Origin: CAYQJV01 sp964417925
GTDB taxonomy: Bacteria; Hydrothermota; Tepidihabitantia; B3-TA06; CAYQJV01
Length of the DNA stretch: 64,000 nt
NCBI GenBank assembly: GCA_964417925.1
Contig: CAYQJV010000002.1
Location: 1 to 64,000 of the forward strand
Reading direction: 5' to 3'
Of the stretch, positions 15,498-23,855 are shown piece after piece. The stretch's first letter is position 1; every line of letters starts with the position of its first letter. The notes beneath the pieces are model-generated. The model made no database searches and was not told the origin of the DNA. It saw only the letters and a program-made list of their open reading frames with translations. Position numbers and translations under genes: made by a program.

Positions 15498-16179
15498 TGT
15501 GATTCTTGTTGCAGAAAACATTCATAAAATATATGAAAACGGAGAAAAACTTCATGTATTGAAAGGAGTGAACCTAAGGATTAAAAAAGGAGATATAATT
15601 GCAGTATACGGACCATCGGGGTCTGGAAAGTCTACCCTTTTGCATATCCTTGGCACACTTGATCATCCTACAGAAGGAGATATTTATATAAATGGAGAAA
15701 AAGTTTTTGAAAAAAAGGATGTAGAACTTGCAGAATTTAGAAACAGATGGATAGGATTTGTATTTCAATTTCACCATTTACTGCCAGAATTTACTGTGCT
15801 TGAAAATGTAGCAATGCCCTTGCTAATTCGTGGAGAAGATGAGAGAAAGGCTTTTGATAAAGCATTGAAGGTACTTAAAGATGTATTTCTTGAACACAAA
15901 AAAGAACAAAAACCTGCAACTCTTTCTGGAGGAGAAAAGCAAAGAGTAGCCGTTGCCAGAGCCCTCGTTACAAATCCCCTAATAGTGCTTGCAGATGAAC
16001 CTACAGGAAATCTTGATGCAAAAGCATCAAAGGATCTGTTGGAGCTTATAAAACAATTAAACAGAAAGTTTAACACCACGGTAGTAATTGTATCTCATGA
16101 CCCTATGGTGTTGAAATATGCAACTCAAAAATACAAACTTTCTGATGGGAGGTTAAAACATGTTGTGCGAGGAGTGTAA
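15490..16179 (+). CDS. lolD: lipoprotein-releasing ABC transporter ATP-binding protein
   Basis: ABC ATPase partner of the upstream permease. Walker A GPSGSGKST (near residue 38), the Q-loop region FVFQFHHLLPEFTVLENV, ABC signature LSGGEKQRVAVARAL, Walker B IVLADEPTGNLD and the switch histidine in IVSHD are all present. 229 residues, as usual for LolD/MacB-type ATPases. It overlaps the permease gene by 8 nt and mcsA by 20 nt, showing a compact operon. Confidence 0.95.
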   Translation: MSDVILVAENIHKIYENGEKLHVLKGVNLRIKKGDIIAVYGPSGSGKSTLLHILGTLDHPTEGDIYINGEKVFEKKDVELAEFRNRWIGFVFQFHHLLPEFTVLENVAMPLLIRGEDERKAFDKALKVLKDVFLEHKKEQKPATLSGGEKQRVAVARALVTNPLIVLADEPTGNLDAKASKDLLELIKQLNRKFNTTVVIVSHDPMVLKYATQKYKLSDGRLKHVVRGV

Positions 16180-16654
16180 AAAAAATAAGGCTGAAATAAC
16201 CATAACTATCATTACAGGTGAAGGAAAGTTGACTGAAAAACATCTCTGCAGAGAATGTGCTTATAAGAAAGGACTTTTAGGAGAAAAAGAAAAAGCAAAA
16301 AACATCCTTGAGATTTTTGCAGAGTTTTTAAAAGAAAAAGTTTCAGAGGAAGAGGAAAAATTAGTTTGTCCTTCTTGTGGAATGCGATGGACAGATTTTA
16401 AAAAAATAGGTAGATTTGGCTGCGGAGGGTGTTATATTGCATTTGGAGAAAGAGTAAAAGGACTTTTAAAAAGATTGCACGGAAGTGATAAACACACTGG
16501 GAAAATTCCTGCAATACAGAAAGACATAGAGGTTTTAAAAGAACTTGAAATTAAAAAACTTAGAAAGAAACTTGAAGAGGCAATAAAAAATGAAAGATAC
16601 GAAGAGGCTGCAAGGATAAGAGATATGTTAAGAAAGTATGAAGCAGGGGTTTAA
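16160..16654 (+). CDS. mcsA: McsA-like zinc protein, activator of arginine kinase
   Basis: McsA stimulates the protein arginine kinase McsB. The protein has two zinc-binding CxxC pairs at each of two sites (CEEC...CREC at the N-terminus; CPSC...CGGC in the middle) and a C-terminal UVR motif (LRKKLEEAIKNERYEEAARI). At 164 residues it is close to Bacillus McsA. Its ATG lies inside the 3' end of lolD. It is followed directly by mcsB, but no clpC or ctsR follows, unlike the Firmicutes operon. Confidence 0.92.
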   Translation: MLCEECKKNKAEITITIITGEGKLTEKHLCRECAYKKGLLGEKEKAKNILEIFAEFLKEKVSEEEEKLVCPSCGMRWTDFKKIGRFGCGGCYIAFGERVKGLLKRLHGSDKHTGKIPAIQKDIEVLKELEIKKLRKKLEEAIKNERYEEAARIRDMLRKYEAGV

Positions 16655-16655
16655 A

Positions 16656-17699
16656 ATGGAAAAAATAGATACAGTAGGAAGGTGGTTAGATGGTTCAGGA
16701 GAGTTTGCAGATATCATTATATCCAGTAGGATAAGACTTGCAAGAAACATAAAATATCACAAGTTCGTATCAAAGGCAGATGAAAAGGAACAGGAAGAAA
16801 TCATTGAGACAGTAAAAAATGCTTTGGACAAAGCAGGTATAAAAGGAAGTTTTAAAAAGGGGGATGAACTTTCAGAACTTGAATTACAATTTCTTTTAGA
16901 GAGGCACATAATTTCACCTGATTTTATTCAAAGTAATGTAAAAAAGGCTGTATACGTGTCTCCTGATGAAACAATAAGCATTATGGTAAATGAAGAAGAT
17001 CATATAAGAATGCAGGTAATAGGTAGTGGGCTTTCCATGGAAAAGATATGGGAAAAAATAGATAAACTGGATAATCTTTTGGCAGGATACATTCCTTTTG
17101 CATATGATAAAGAGTATGGTTTTCTTACTGCATGTCCTACAAATGTAGGTACAGGGATGAGGGCCTCAATATTTTCCCATCTTGCAGGAGTAGTGCTTAC
17201 AAAAGAGATAGAAAAAGTTTTGAGAAGTGCCTATCAACTGGGGCTTGTAGTGAGGGGAGTATATGGGGAAGGAACCCAGACAAAGGGATATTTGTTTCAA
17301 ATTTCTAACCAGCAAACTCTTGGGAAAAGTGAGAAAGAAATTATAAGAGGTATGGAACATATAGCACGAGAAATAGTAGAGTATGAAAAGAAGGCAAGAG
17401 AATTTTTGTTTACCAAAGCAAAGTATGAGATAGAAGATAAGATTTACAGAAGCCTTGGAATATTAAAGTATGCAAGAAAAATAACCAGTGAAGAGGCACT
17501 TAATCTACTTTCAACATTAAGACTTGGAATAGGAATAATTCCAGGACTTACCATTGAAAAATTAAATAAATTAATGATTCTTACGCGTCCTGCAAATCTA
17601 CAGGTGTTTTCTGCAAAAATTCTTGATGAACATGAAAGAGATATAAAAAGGGCAGAATTTTTAAGAAAAGAACTTCTAAATATTGTTCCTCAGGAATAA
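16656..17699 (+). CDS. mcsB: protein arginine kinase McsB
   Basis: Phosphorylates arginine residues on damaged proteins, marking them for ClpCP degradation in organisms where this is studied. It has the phosphagen-kinase catalytic domain: IISSRIRLARNI near the N-terminus and LTACPTNVGTGMRAS with the reactive-site cysteine region. The C-terminal region fits the McsB dimer and phospho-arginine-binding part. I choose the ATG at 16656 (347 residues), which has aggggt 6 nt upstream; an in-frame ATG at 16638 inside mcsA would add six residues. It overlaps thiL. Confidence 0.93.
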   Translation: MEKIDTVGRWLDGSGEFADIIISSRIRLARNIKYHKFVSKADEKEQEEIIETVKNALDKAGIKGSFKKGDELSELELQFLLERHIISPDFIQSNVKKAVYVSPDETISIMVNEEDHIRMQVIGSGLSMEKIWEKIDKLDNLLAGYIPFAYDKEYGFLTACPTNVGTGMRASIFSHLAGVVLTKEIEKVLRSAYQLGLVVRGVYGEGTQTKGYLFQISNQQTLGKSEKEIIRGMEHIAREIVEYEKKAREFLFTKAKYEIEDKIYRSLGILKYARKITSEEALNLLSTLRLGIGIIPGLTIEKLNKLMILTRPANLQVFSAKILDEHERDIKRAEFLRKELLNIVPQE

Positions 17700-18606
17700 A
17701 AAAGAAACAGAAATTATACGATGGCTTGAAAAGAAATTCAAAATGGTGAAAAAGATTGAAAAAGGAATAGGAGATGATGCTGCAATATTCAATAACTTTA
17801 TAATTACTACAGACACCTATGCTGAAGGTGTTCATTTTGATTTTTCCTATCTCTCACCGCGAGAGATAGGAAGAAAAGTTACCTGTGGTGCATTATCTGA
17901 TATATGTGCAATGGGAGGAGAACCTTTACTAATTACGATAAGTATTGCATCTCCCAATATAGAATGGAAGGTTTTTCAAAGAATTTTTAAAGGGATAGAA
18001 GATGTATGCAAAAAATATAAGGTGGAGATAGCAGGTGGAGACATTATTTTTTGCGGAGTACTTGTAATAAATATTACCGCAGTGGGAAAGGGAGGAAAGT
18101 TTATAACACGGGAAGGAGCAAAGCCAGGAGATTACCTTTATATTACTGGATATCCGGGGCTTTCTGAAGTTGGAAGAATCCTATTAAAAAAGAAAATTAA
18201 AGGATTTAGCATTCTTAAAAAAAGACATAAATTTCCAGAGCTTAGATTCTCTGTGATTAAAAAAATAAAAAAGTATATCAATGCAATGATAGATACCTCG
18301 GACGGTGTATCTAAGGATCTTCTTTCTATTGCAGAGAAGAGTAATGTAAAAGTAATCATAGAAAAGGAGAAACTTCCTCTGCATCCTGAACTTCTTAAAG
18401 CTTCTTTACTTTTAAAAAAAGACCCTTATTTATTCGCTTTACATGGAGGGGAGGATTATGAACTTATTTTCACTTCTTCCAGAGAACTGGAAAATATATC
18501 TTCAACTATCACAAAAATAGGATACGTAGAAAAAGGAAGAGGAGTCTTTCTTAAGGAAAGAGGAAAAATTTGTGCACTCCCAATAAAAGGGTATCAACAT
18601 TTTTAA
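17683..18606 (+). CDS. thiL: thiamine-monophosphate kinase
   Basis: Phosphorylates thiamine monophosphate to the active pyrophosphate. Family motifs are present: GIGDDAA near residue 29, TTDTYAEGVHF, the GALSDICAMGG helix that binds ATP, AGGDI, and MIDTSDGVSKDL in the C-terminal domain. 307 residues is standard. The TTG at 17683, inside the mcsB end, is the best start in frame; no strong Shine-Dalgarno precedes it, so the start is less sure than the function. No other thiamine gene lies nearby. Confidence 0.93.
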   Translation: MFLRNKKETEIIRWLEKKFKMVKKIEKGIGDDAAIFNNFIITTDTYAEGVHFDFSYLSPREIGRKVTCGALSDICAMGGEPLLITISIASPNIEWKVFQRIFKGIEDVCKKYKVEIAGGDIIFCGVLVINITAVGKGGKFITREGAKPGDYLYITGYPGLSEVGRILLKKKIKGFSILKKRHKFPELRFSVIKKIKKYINAMIDTSDGVSKDLLSIAEKSNVKVIIEKEKLPLHPELLKASLLLKKDPYLFALHGGEDYELIFTSSRELENISSTITKIGYVEKGRGVFLKERGKICALPIKGYQHF

Positions 18607-18609
18607 AAA

Positions 18610-18822
18610 TGAAAAATTTCAAAAAGATATTGGATTGGTATCTTGAAAAAAGGTAAATTTATAAATAAAGGCAAGGGCTTTGGGGTCCTTTATCTCGGGC
18701 GCCAAAAACAAAGAGGAGTAGATAAAGTGCGAGGGATTTTATGGAGAAGTTTAATAAAATACTTTTTGAACGGATGGGTAAAGAATAACCCCTCGCGGCC
18801 AAAATGTTATGGAATTCTACAA
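18610..18822 (+). repeat. dispersed repeat, copy A (internally deleted transposon derivative)
   Basis: Shares long runs with copies at 59228-59492 (inverted) and 62644-62908, but lacks about 60 bp from the middle that encodes the DNGKEF piece in the other copies. Its ends are inverted: tgaaaaatttc on the left, ggaattctacaa on the right. It lies between thiL and the tRNA-Leu gene. The TTGACA used by tRNA-Leu begins exactly 4 bp after the right end. Confidence 0.75.
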
Positions 18823-18826
18823 TTCC

Positions 18827-18854
18827 TTGACATTTTTTAAATATGGGTTATTAT
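18827..18854 (+). promoter_or_regulatory. promoter of tRNA-Leu
   Basis: TTGACA (18827-18832) and TATTAT (18849-18854) with a 16-bp spacer. The tRNA begins 9 nt further on. The -35 box abuts repeat copy A. Confidence 0.6.
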
Positions 18855-18863
18855 ATAATCCAT

Positions 18864-18948
18864 GCCGGAGTGGTGGAACTGGAAGACGCGGCGGACTCAA
18901 AATCCGCTGGGGTTTATCCCCGTGTGGGTTCGAATCCCACCTCCGGCA
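18864..18948 (+). tRNA. tRNA-Leu (CAA)
   Basis: Class II tRNA of 85 nt. Acceptor GCCGGAG pairs with CTCCGGC, the discriminator is A, and the anticodon loop is CTCAAAA with anticodon CAA. A long variable arm (TGGGGTTTATCCCCG) and a T-loop GGTTCGAATCC are present. The 3' CCA is not encoded. Confidence 0.96.
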
Positions 18949-18980
18949 CTTTTTAATTTAAAAAACCAAAAGGAGGAATA

Positions 18981-19643
18981 ATGCCGATCTTAAAAGAAGA
19001 AGATAGAGAATACCTTCAAAAACTTTTTTCAGAAAAATTGCATAATGAGATTAAAATACTTATGTTTACACAAAAACTGGAATGTGAGTACTGTCAACCC
19101 ACAGAGGAAATGTTACAAGAAGTTGCTTCTCTTTCTCCGAAAATAAAATTGGAGATTCACAATTTTATAGAGGAAAAAGAAGTTGCAGAAAGGTATGGTG
19201 TGGATAAGATACCTGCCATACTTCTGCTTGGAATAGACGATAAAGATTATGGTATAAGATTTTTTGGTATACCCTCAGGCTATGAATTTTCTTCTTTAGT
19301 AGAAGATATAGTGGATGTTTCTAAGGGAACTACAGATTTAACTCCTGAAACAAAGGAAAAAATAAAAAAAATAGATAAACCAATTCATATAAAGGTATTT
19401 GTAACCCCTACCTGTCCTTATTGCCCAGCTGCGGTAAGACTTGCTCATAAACTTGCTATTGAAAATGACAATATTAGAAGCGACATGATAGAATCTATAG
19501 AGTTTCCTCATCTTGCCAATAAGTATGGAGTTTATGGTGTTCCAAAGGTCATAATTAATGAAGAGACTGAGTTTGAAGGGGCTCTTCCAGAATCTACCTT
19601 TGTATCTTTTGTAGAGGAGGCTTACAAAAAAATAAAAGAATAA
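18981..19643 (+). CDS. glutaredoxin-like protein disulfide oxidoreductase (PDO)
   Basis: Two fused thioredoxin folds, each with a CxxC site: CEYC (residues 35-38) and CPYC (near 144). This two-unit architecture at 220 residues is characteristic of PDO from thermophilic archaea and bacteria, where it makes and shuffles cytoplasmic disulfides and takes electrons from a thioredoxin reductase. A TrxB gene follows 4 nt downstream, matching that partnership. There is no signal peptide, so it acts in the cytoplasm. Strong Shine-Dalgarno (aaaggagg). Confidence 0.93.
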   Translation: MPILKEEDREYLQKLFSEKLHNEIKILMFTQKLECEYCQPTEEMLQEVASLSPKIKLEIHNFIEEKEVAERYGVDKIPAILLLGIDDKDYGIRFFGIPSGYEFSSLVEDIVDVSKGTTDLTPETKEKIKKIDKPIHIKVFVTPTCPYCPAAVRLAHKLAIENDNIRSDMIESIEFPHLANKYGVYGVPKVIINEETEFEGALPESTFVSFVEEAYKKIKE

Positions 19644-19647
19644 AGGT

Positions 19648-20628
19648 ATGGAATTAACTCTTACGTTACCAAAAGAAGAGAAAAAAGAAATTGAGAAAAG
19701 TAACTATGATGTTATTATCATAGGAGGTGGACCAGCGGGGCTTACTGCAGGAATATATACCTCCAGAGCTAAACTTGATACTTTAATAATTACAAAAACA
19801 ATTGGAGGAACTGCATCTACTACGGAATGGATAGAAAATTATCCAGGTTTTAAAGATGGTATTTCTGGAGAGGAACTAACCAGAGGAATGGCAGAACAGG
19901 CAAAAAAATTCGGGGCTATAATTCTTCAAAAAGAAGTAGAAGATGTAGATTTTGGAGGAAGGAAGAAAAGGATATATGCAGGAGGGAAAGAGTATACAGC
20001 AGATGCAGTTATAGTAGCTACAGGTACAGAGTCTAAAAAACTTGGAGTGCCAGGAGAAAAAGAGTTTCACGGGAGAGGGATTTCTTATTGTGCTACCTGT
20101 GATGGACCATTTTTTAAAAATAAAACAATTGCTGTGATAGGATGCGGAAATTCAGGGTTGCAGGAGGGACTATTTCTTTTAAAGTATGTAAAATTTATAC
20201 ATTTTATAGAATTTCTTCCTTATATTACAGCAGAGAAAATTCTTGAGGAAAGGGTAAAAACCTATGACAACGTTAAATTTCATCTTGGTACTGAAGTTAA
20301 AGAAATAAAGGGAGAACATAAAGTTGAAAGAATTGTACTTAAAAATAGAAAAACAGGAAAAGAGTACAGTGTAAATGTAGATGGGGTTTTTATATATGTA
20401 GGGCTTGTTCCTAATACTGAGATTTTTAAAAATATAGTGGAAACAGACAATACAGGCTATATAAAAACCGATAAACATCTAAAGACAAACATAGATGGAG
20501 TTTTTGCAGCAGGAGATGTTCGGAGTAATGCGGTAAGGCAGATTGCAGGAGCAGTAGGTGATGGAGCAAGAGCTGCGATTGAAGTAGCACATTATTTAAT
20601 GAAAAGAGGAGAACAAAGTGAATGGTAA
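19648..20628 (+). CDS. trxB: thioredoxin-disulfide reductase
   Basis: NAD(P)H-dependent flavoprotein that reduces thioredoxins and probably the PDO encoded just upstream. FAD-binding GGGPAGLTAG is near residue 27, the redox pair is CATC in ISYCATCDGPFF, the second Rossmann motif is GCGNSG, and FAAGDVRSNAVRQIAGAVGDG is the C-terminal FAD-contact segment. 326 residues; the first ~20 residues (TLPKEEKKEIEKS) are an extension before the fold begins. It overlaps the TlpA-like gene. Confidence 0.95.
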   Translation: MELTLTLPKEEKKEIEKSNYDVIIIGGGPAGLTAGIYTSRAKLDTLIITKTIGGTASTTEWIENYPGFKDGISGEELTRGMAEQAKKFGAIILQKEVEDVDFGGRKKRIYAGGKEYTADAVIVATGTESKKLGVPGEKEFHGRGISYCATCDGPFFKNKTIAVIGCGNSGLQEGLFLLKYVKFIHFIEFLPYITAEKILEERVKTYDNVKFHLGTEVKEIKGEHKVERIVLKNRKTGKEYSVNVDGVFIYVGLVPNTEIFKNIVETDNTGYIKTDKHLKTNIDGVFAAGDVRSNAVRQIAGAVGDGARAAIEVAHYLMKRGEQSEW

Positions 20629-21229
20629 ATTTAGTGTGAAATTTCTTTTAAAAAAATTGTGTTTATTTTTTTTAATAGTATTGTTCGGGTGTAAAACAAA
20701 GAGCACTGAACCGAAATCCTTTGAAAAAGATACAACGGTAATACTCAGAATAGATACAAGCTTCAGGACAACTCTAAAAGAGAAAGAAAAAGATCCGGGA
20801 AGGGCAAGAATGAGTGCACCCATATTTACACTTTCTGACCTTTCTGGAAAAAATCATAGTCTTTTGGATTATAAAGGAAGGATCGTTATCTTGGATTTTT
20901 GGGCAACCTGGTGTCCTCCCTGCAGAGCAGAAATTCCAATGTTAATTGAGCTTTACAATAAGTACAGAGAAAAAGGAATAGAGATAATAGGGATAGGAAT
21001 AGATAAAAAGGAGACGCTTAAAAAGTTTAAAAAAGAAATGAGCATAAACTATACAGTACTTGTGGATGAAAAGGGAACTGTGGCAAAAATGTATGGAGTT
21101 AGAGGTATTCCCACAACTTATATTCTTGACAGAAAAGGAAGGATAGTAGAAAGACATGTAGGATTTATGCCAGGAATGGAAAGGAAGTTTGTAGAAACTG
21201 TTGAAAAACTTCTTTTAGAAAATTATTGA
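20618..21229 (+). CDS. TlpA-like thioredoxin-fold lipoprotein
   Basis: A membrane-anchored thiol-disulfide protein acting outside the cytoplasm. The N-terminus is a lipoprotein signal (hydrophobic LCLFFLIVLFGC, lipobox cysteine near residue 25), followed by a charged linker and a thioredoxin fold with active site WCPPC in FWATWCPPCRAEIP. It ends with GIPTTYILD, containing the conserved cis-proline. GTG start inside the trxB end. It may receive electrons for reduction of periplasmic cysteines; the partner is unknown. Confidence 0.87.
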   Translation: MNGKFSVKFLLKKLCLFFLIVLFGCKTKSTEPKSFEKDTTVILRIDTSFRTTLKEKEKDPGRARMSAPIFTLSDLSGKNHSLLDYKGRIVILDFWATWCPPCRAEIPMLIELYNKYREKGIEIIGIGIDKKETLKKFKKEMSINYTVLVDEKGTVAKMYGVRGIPTTYILDRKGRIVERHVGFMPGMERKFVETVEKLLLENY

Positions 21230-21253
21230 AAGTAAGAAGAAGGAGGTGATATT

Positions 21254-22753
21254 ATGAAGAAACTTTCTTTAAAAACTACGGGAATAATTGTTGCCTCTGC
21301 TGCTATTTTTGCTTTCCTTGTGGGATTTTTACTCGCCACTTCTTTTAATTTAGTAAGGTCATCTGGATATGCTGAAGAAACTCCGGTTGCAGATACCCTT
21401 ATTCCCCATAGTCCTTTTGTTAAAGTCGCAGAAAAGATACTCCCTGCAGTTGTGAACATCTCTACAACGAAGATAATAAAGGAAAGGATACCTGAGTTTT
21501 TTGAATTTCCTTTTGATGAGTTTTTCAAAAAATTTTTTGAAATTCCTGAACCTCTTTTTCCAAAAGAAGTAGAAAGGAAACTCTATAGTTTAGGATCAGG
21601 AGTGCTTATATCGGAAGATGGATACATAATTACCAATAATCATGTAATAGCAGGGGCTGATGAAATTGTGGTTACACTGCACGATGGAACGAAATATCAA
21701 GGTAAAAAGGTAAAAGTAATAGGAAGGGATTCCAAAACAGATATAGCAGTGTTAAAAATAGAGGACAAAAAGAGAAAATTCCCATATGCAAAACTTGGAG
21801 ATTCTGATAAAATAAAGGTTGGGGATTGGGCTATTGCTATAGGAAATCCCTTTGGGCTGGAAGGAACAGTTACCGTAGGAGTAATAAGTGCTACCGGAAG
21901 GTCAAGACTTCCTCTTCCGGAAGGGCCTGTATACCAAAATTTCATTCAAACCGATGCTGCAATCAATCCTGGAAACTCTGGTGGGCCTTTATGTAACATT
22001 AATGGAGAAGTAATAGGAATTAATACTGCTATAAAAACAGCAGGGGTTATAGCAGGCAATATAGGGATAGGTTTTGCCATTCCTATAAACATGGCAAAAC
22101 ATGTAGCAGAGCAGTTAATAAAAAAAGGTAAAGTAGTAAGAGGGTATTTAGGGGTTTATATTCAACCTTTAACGCCTGAAATAAAGGAAGCAATTGGATT
22201 GAAAGAAAATTATGGAATTTTAATAGCAGATGTGATAAAGAATACCCCTGCAGAGAAAGCAGGAATTAAGCCTGGCGATGTGCTCTTGGAATACAATGGT
22301 AAAAAGGTGAAAGATGTTGAACATCTGAGAACTATGGTGGCCGATACTGAACCTGGGAAAAAGGTAAAAGTTGTTGTATGGAGAGAAGGAAAAAGGATAA
22401 CTTTGTATGTAAGAATAGGTGAAATGCCCGAAGAAGTTCCGGTAGTAGGACAGAGATACGAACAAAAAGAAAAAAAATTACTTGGAATTGTAGTGCGTAA
22501 CCTTACAGAAGAAGAAAAAAACAAAATAGGTGTAGATTATGGGGTATATGTAGTGTCTGTAGATTACCAATCTCCTGCAGCCGAAGCAGGTATTGCCAAA
22601 GGAGATATAATTCTAAAGGTAGACTATCAAAAAATATACAACACTGAAACATTTGAGCGGATTGTAAAAAAAGGAATTAAAAGTAAAAAAACAATGCTCT
22701 TTTATATCTACAGAAATGGGCAAAAACGGTTCTTCCCCGTCAAACCAGAATGA
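21254..22753 (+). CDS. degP: DegP/HtrA-type periplasmic serine protease with two PDZ domains
   Basis: A quality-control protease of the cell envelope. An N-terminal hydrophobic signal or anchor (residues 8-30) is followed by a trypsin-like domain with the complete triad: His in NNHVIAG, Asp in SKTDIAVLKI, Ser in NPGNSGGPL. Two PDZ domains follow (starting near residues 295 and 410), each with a GYLGV- or GIVV-type carboxylate loop. 499 residues is normal for the family. Good Shine-Dalgarno (aaggaggtga). It overlaps the sigma factor gene by 38 nt. Confidence 0.95.
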   Translation: MKKLSLKTTGIIVASAAIFAFLVGFLLATSFNLVRSSGYAEETPVADTLIPHSPFVKVAEKILPAVVNISTTKIIKERIPEFFEFPFDEFFKKFFEIPEPLFPKEVERKLYSLGSGVLISEDGYIITNNHVIAGADEIVVTLHDGTKYQGKKVKVIGRDSKTDIAVLKIEDKKRKFPYAKLGDSDKIKVGDWAIAIGNPFGLEGTVTVGVISATGRSRLPLPEGPVYQNFIQTDAAINPGNSGGPLCNINGEVIGINTAIKTAGVIAGNIGIGFAIPINMAKHVAEQLIKKGKVVRGYLGVYIQPLTPEIKEAIGLKENYGILIADVIKNTPAEKAGIKPGDVLLEYNGKKVKDVEHLRTMVADTEPGKKVKVVVWREGKRITLYVRIGEMPEEVPVVGQRYEQKEKKLLGIVVRNLTEEEKNKIGVDYGVYVVSVDYQSPAAEAGIAKGDIILKVDYQKIYNTETFERIVKKGIKSKKTMLFYIYRNGQKRFFPVKPE

Positions 22754-23855
22754 TGCTGTAAAGGAAGCTTCTGGTCTATCTGACAAGACGTTGTCACGTT
22801 ACTTTAGGGAGATAATGAAATATCCTTTACTTTCTCCAGAGGAAGAAAAAGCGCTTGCAAAAAGAGCGAGAGAAGGAGATATTGAAGCCAGAAACAAGTT
22901 AATTCTTCATAATTTGCGATGGGTGGTTAACATTGCAAAGCAGTATCAAAACAGAGGACTTTCTCTTGCAGAACTTATTAATGAAGGAAACGCAGGGTTA
23001 ATACAAGCTGTAATGAAGTATGATGAAAGAAAAAAAACACGCCTTACCACGTATTCAAACTGGTGGATAAGATATTACATAGTTTCTGCATTGTTAAATA
23101 GGAACTTAATAAAACTTCCATCTAAATACCGAAGAATTGCTAAAAAAATAAAGGACAGTTATCCAAGAATAAGTCAAAAGATAGGTAGAGAACCTTCTAT
23201 AGAAGAGCTGGCAGAAGAATTAGGAGTAACACCTGAGGATGTTAGTTATGCCTTTAATTGCGGTATTTCTGAACTTTCTTTACAAGATACATCTTTTGAT
23301 AATGGCAAGATTACTTATGAAGAGCTTATAGAAAATACTATTACTCCATCTCCTGAAAGAGAGTTGGTAAGAAAATCTTTAAGTAATAGTATTGCAAAGG
23401 CTGTGAAAAGGTATTTGAATCCAAGAGAACGGTATGTTCTCTTCAGGCATTTTGGAATTTCTTTTCCTGAAGAAAGTTTTAGTATAAAAGAGATTGCAGA
23501 GATGACCGGTAGAAAAGAAGAGGAAATAAAAACGGCTATTAAAGCCATTTTTAAAAAGATCCTTACCCAACAAAAAAATATAGATCTAAGGAAAAAGGAA
23601 CTTAAAAAAGAAATATATGAAAATTATGATAAAGTTAAAAAGGTTCTTAAAGAGGTCAACCTCTTTGAAAGAGAAGTCTTTTTGCTATATACAGGACTTG
23701 TATCAGGAGAGGAACCCATGAATTTACGAGAGATAGGGGATGTTTTAGGAATTACCAGAGAGGCTTCAAGACAGATTAAAGAAAAAGCATTATCAAAACT
23801 TAAAAAGGTAATAAATCCTCAAGATTTTCATACTTACTTTAGGGAGGAAATATAA
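22716..23855 (+). CDS. sigma-70 family RNA polymerase sigma factor with duplicated region 4
   Basis: A primary-type sigma factor lacking region 1.1. Region 1.2 begins near residue 25 (LSRYFREI). Region 2 contains HNLRWVVNIAKQY, INEGNAGLIQAVMKYDE and TTYSNWWIRYYI, the core-binding and -10 recognition parts. Region 3 spans ~140-215. Unusually, two region-4-like segments follow. The first (229-283) has YLNPRERYVLFRHFGI and SIKEIAEMTGRKEEEI. The second (307-366) has NLFEREVFLLYTGL and NLREIGDVLGITREASRQIK, and is closer to the classical -35-binding helix-turn-helix. About 25 lysine-rich residues link them. It may recognise the TTGACA-16-TATAAT promoters seen across the window. The start lies inside the protease gene. 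Confidence 0.9.
   Translation: MGKNGSSPSNQNDAVKEASGLSDKTLSRYFREIMKYPLLSPEEEKALAKRAREGDIEARNKLILHNLRWVVNIAKQYQNRGLSLAELINEGNAGLIQAVMKYDERKKTRLTTYSNWWIRYYIVSALLNRNLIKLPSKYRRIAKKIKDSYPRISQKIGREPSIEELAEELGVTPEDVSYAFNCGISELSLQDTSFDNGKITYEELIENTITPSPERELVRKSLSNSIAKAVKRYLNPRERYVLFRHFGISFPEESFSIKEIAEMTGRKEEEIKTAIKAIFKKILTQQKNIDLRKKELKKEIYENYDKVKKVLKEVNLFEREVFLLYTGLVSGEEPMNLREIGDVLGITREASRQIKEKALSKLKKVINPQDFHTYFREEI

Noticed and set aside
18643..18840. A 65-codon frame in repeat copy A
   Set aside because: It is the degenerate transposase-derived repeat; the other copies do not keep this frame intact.
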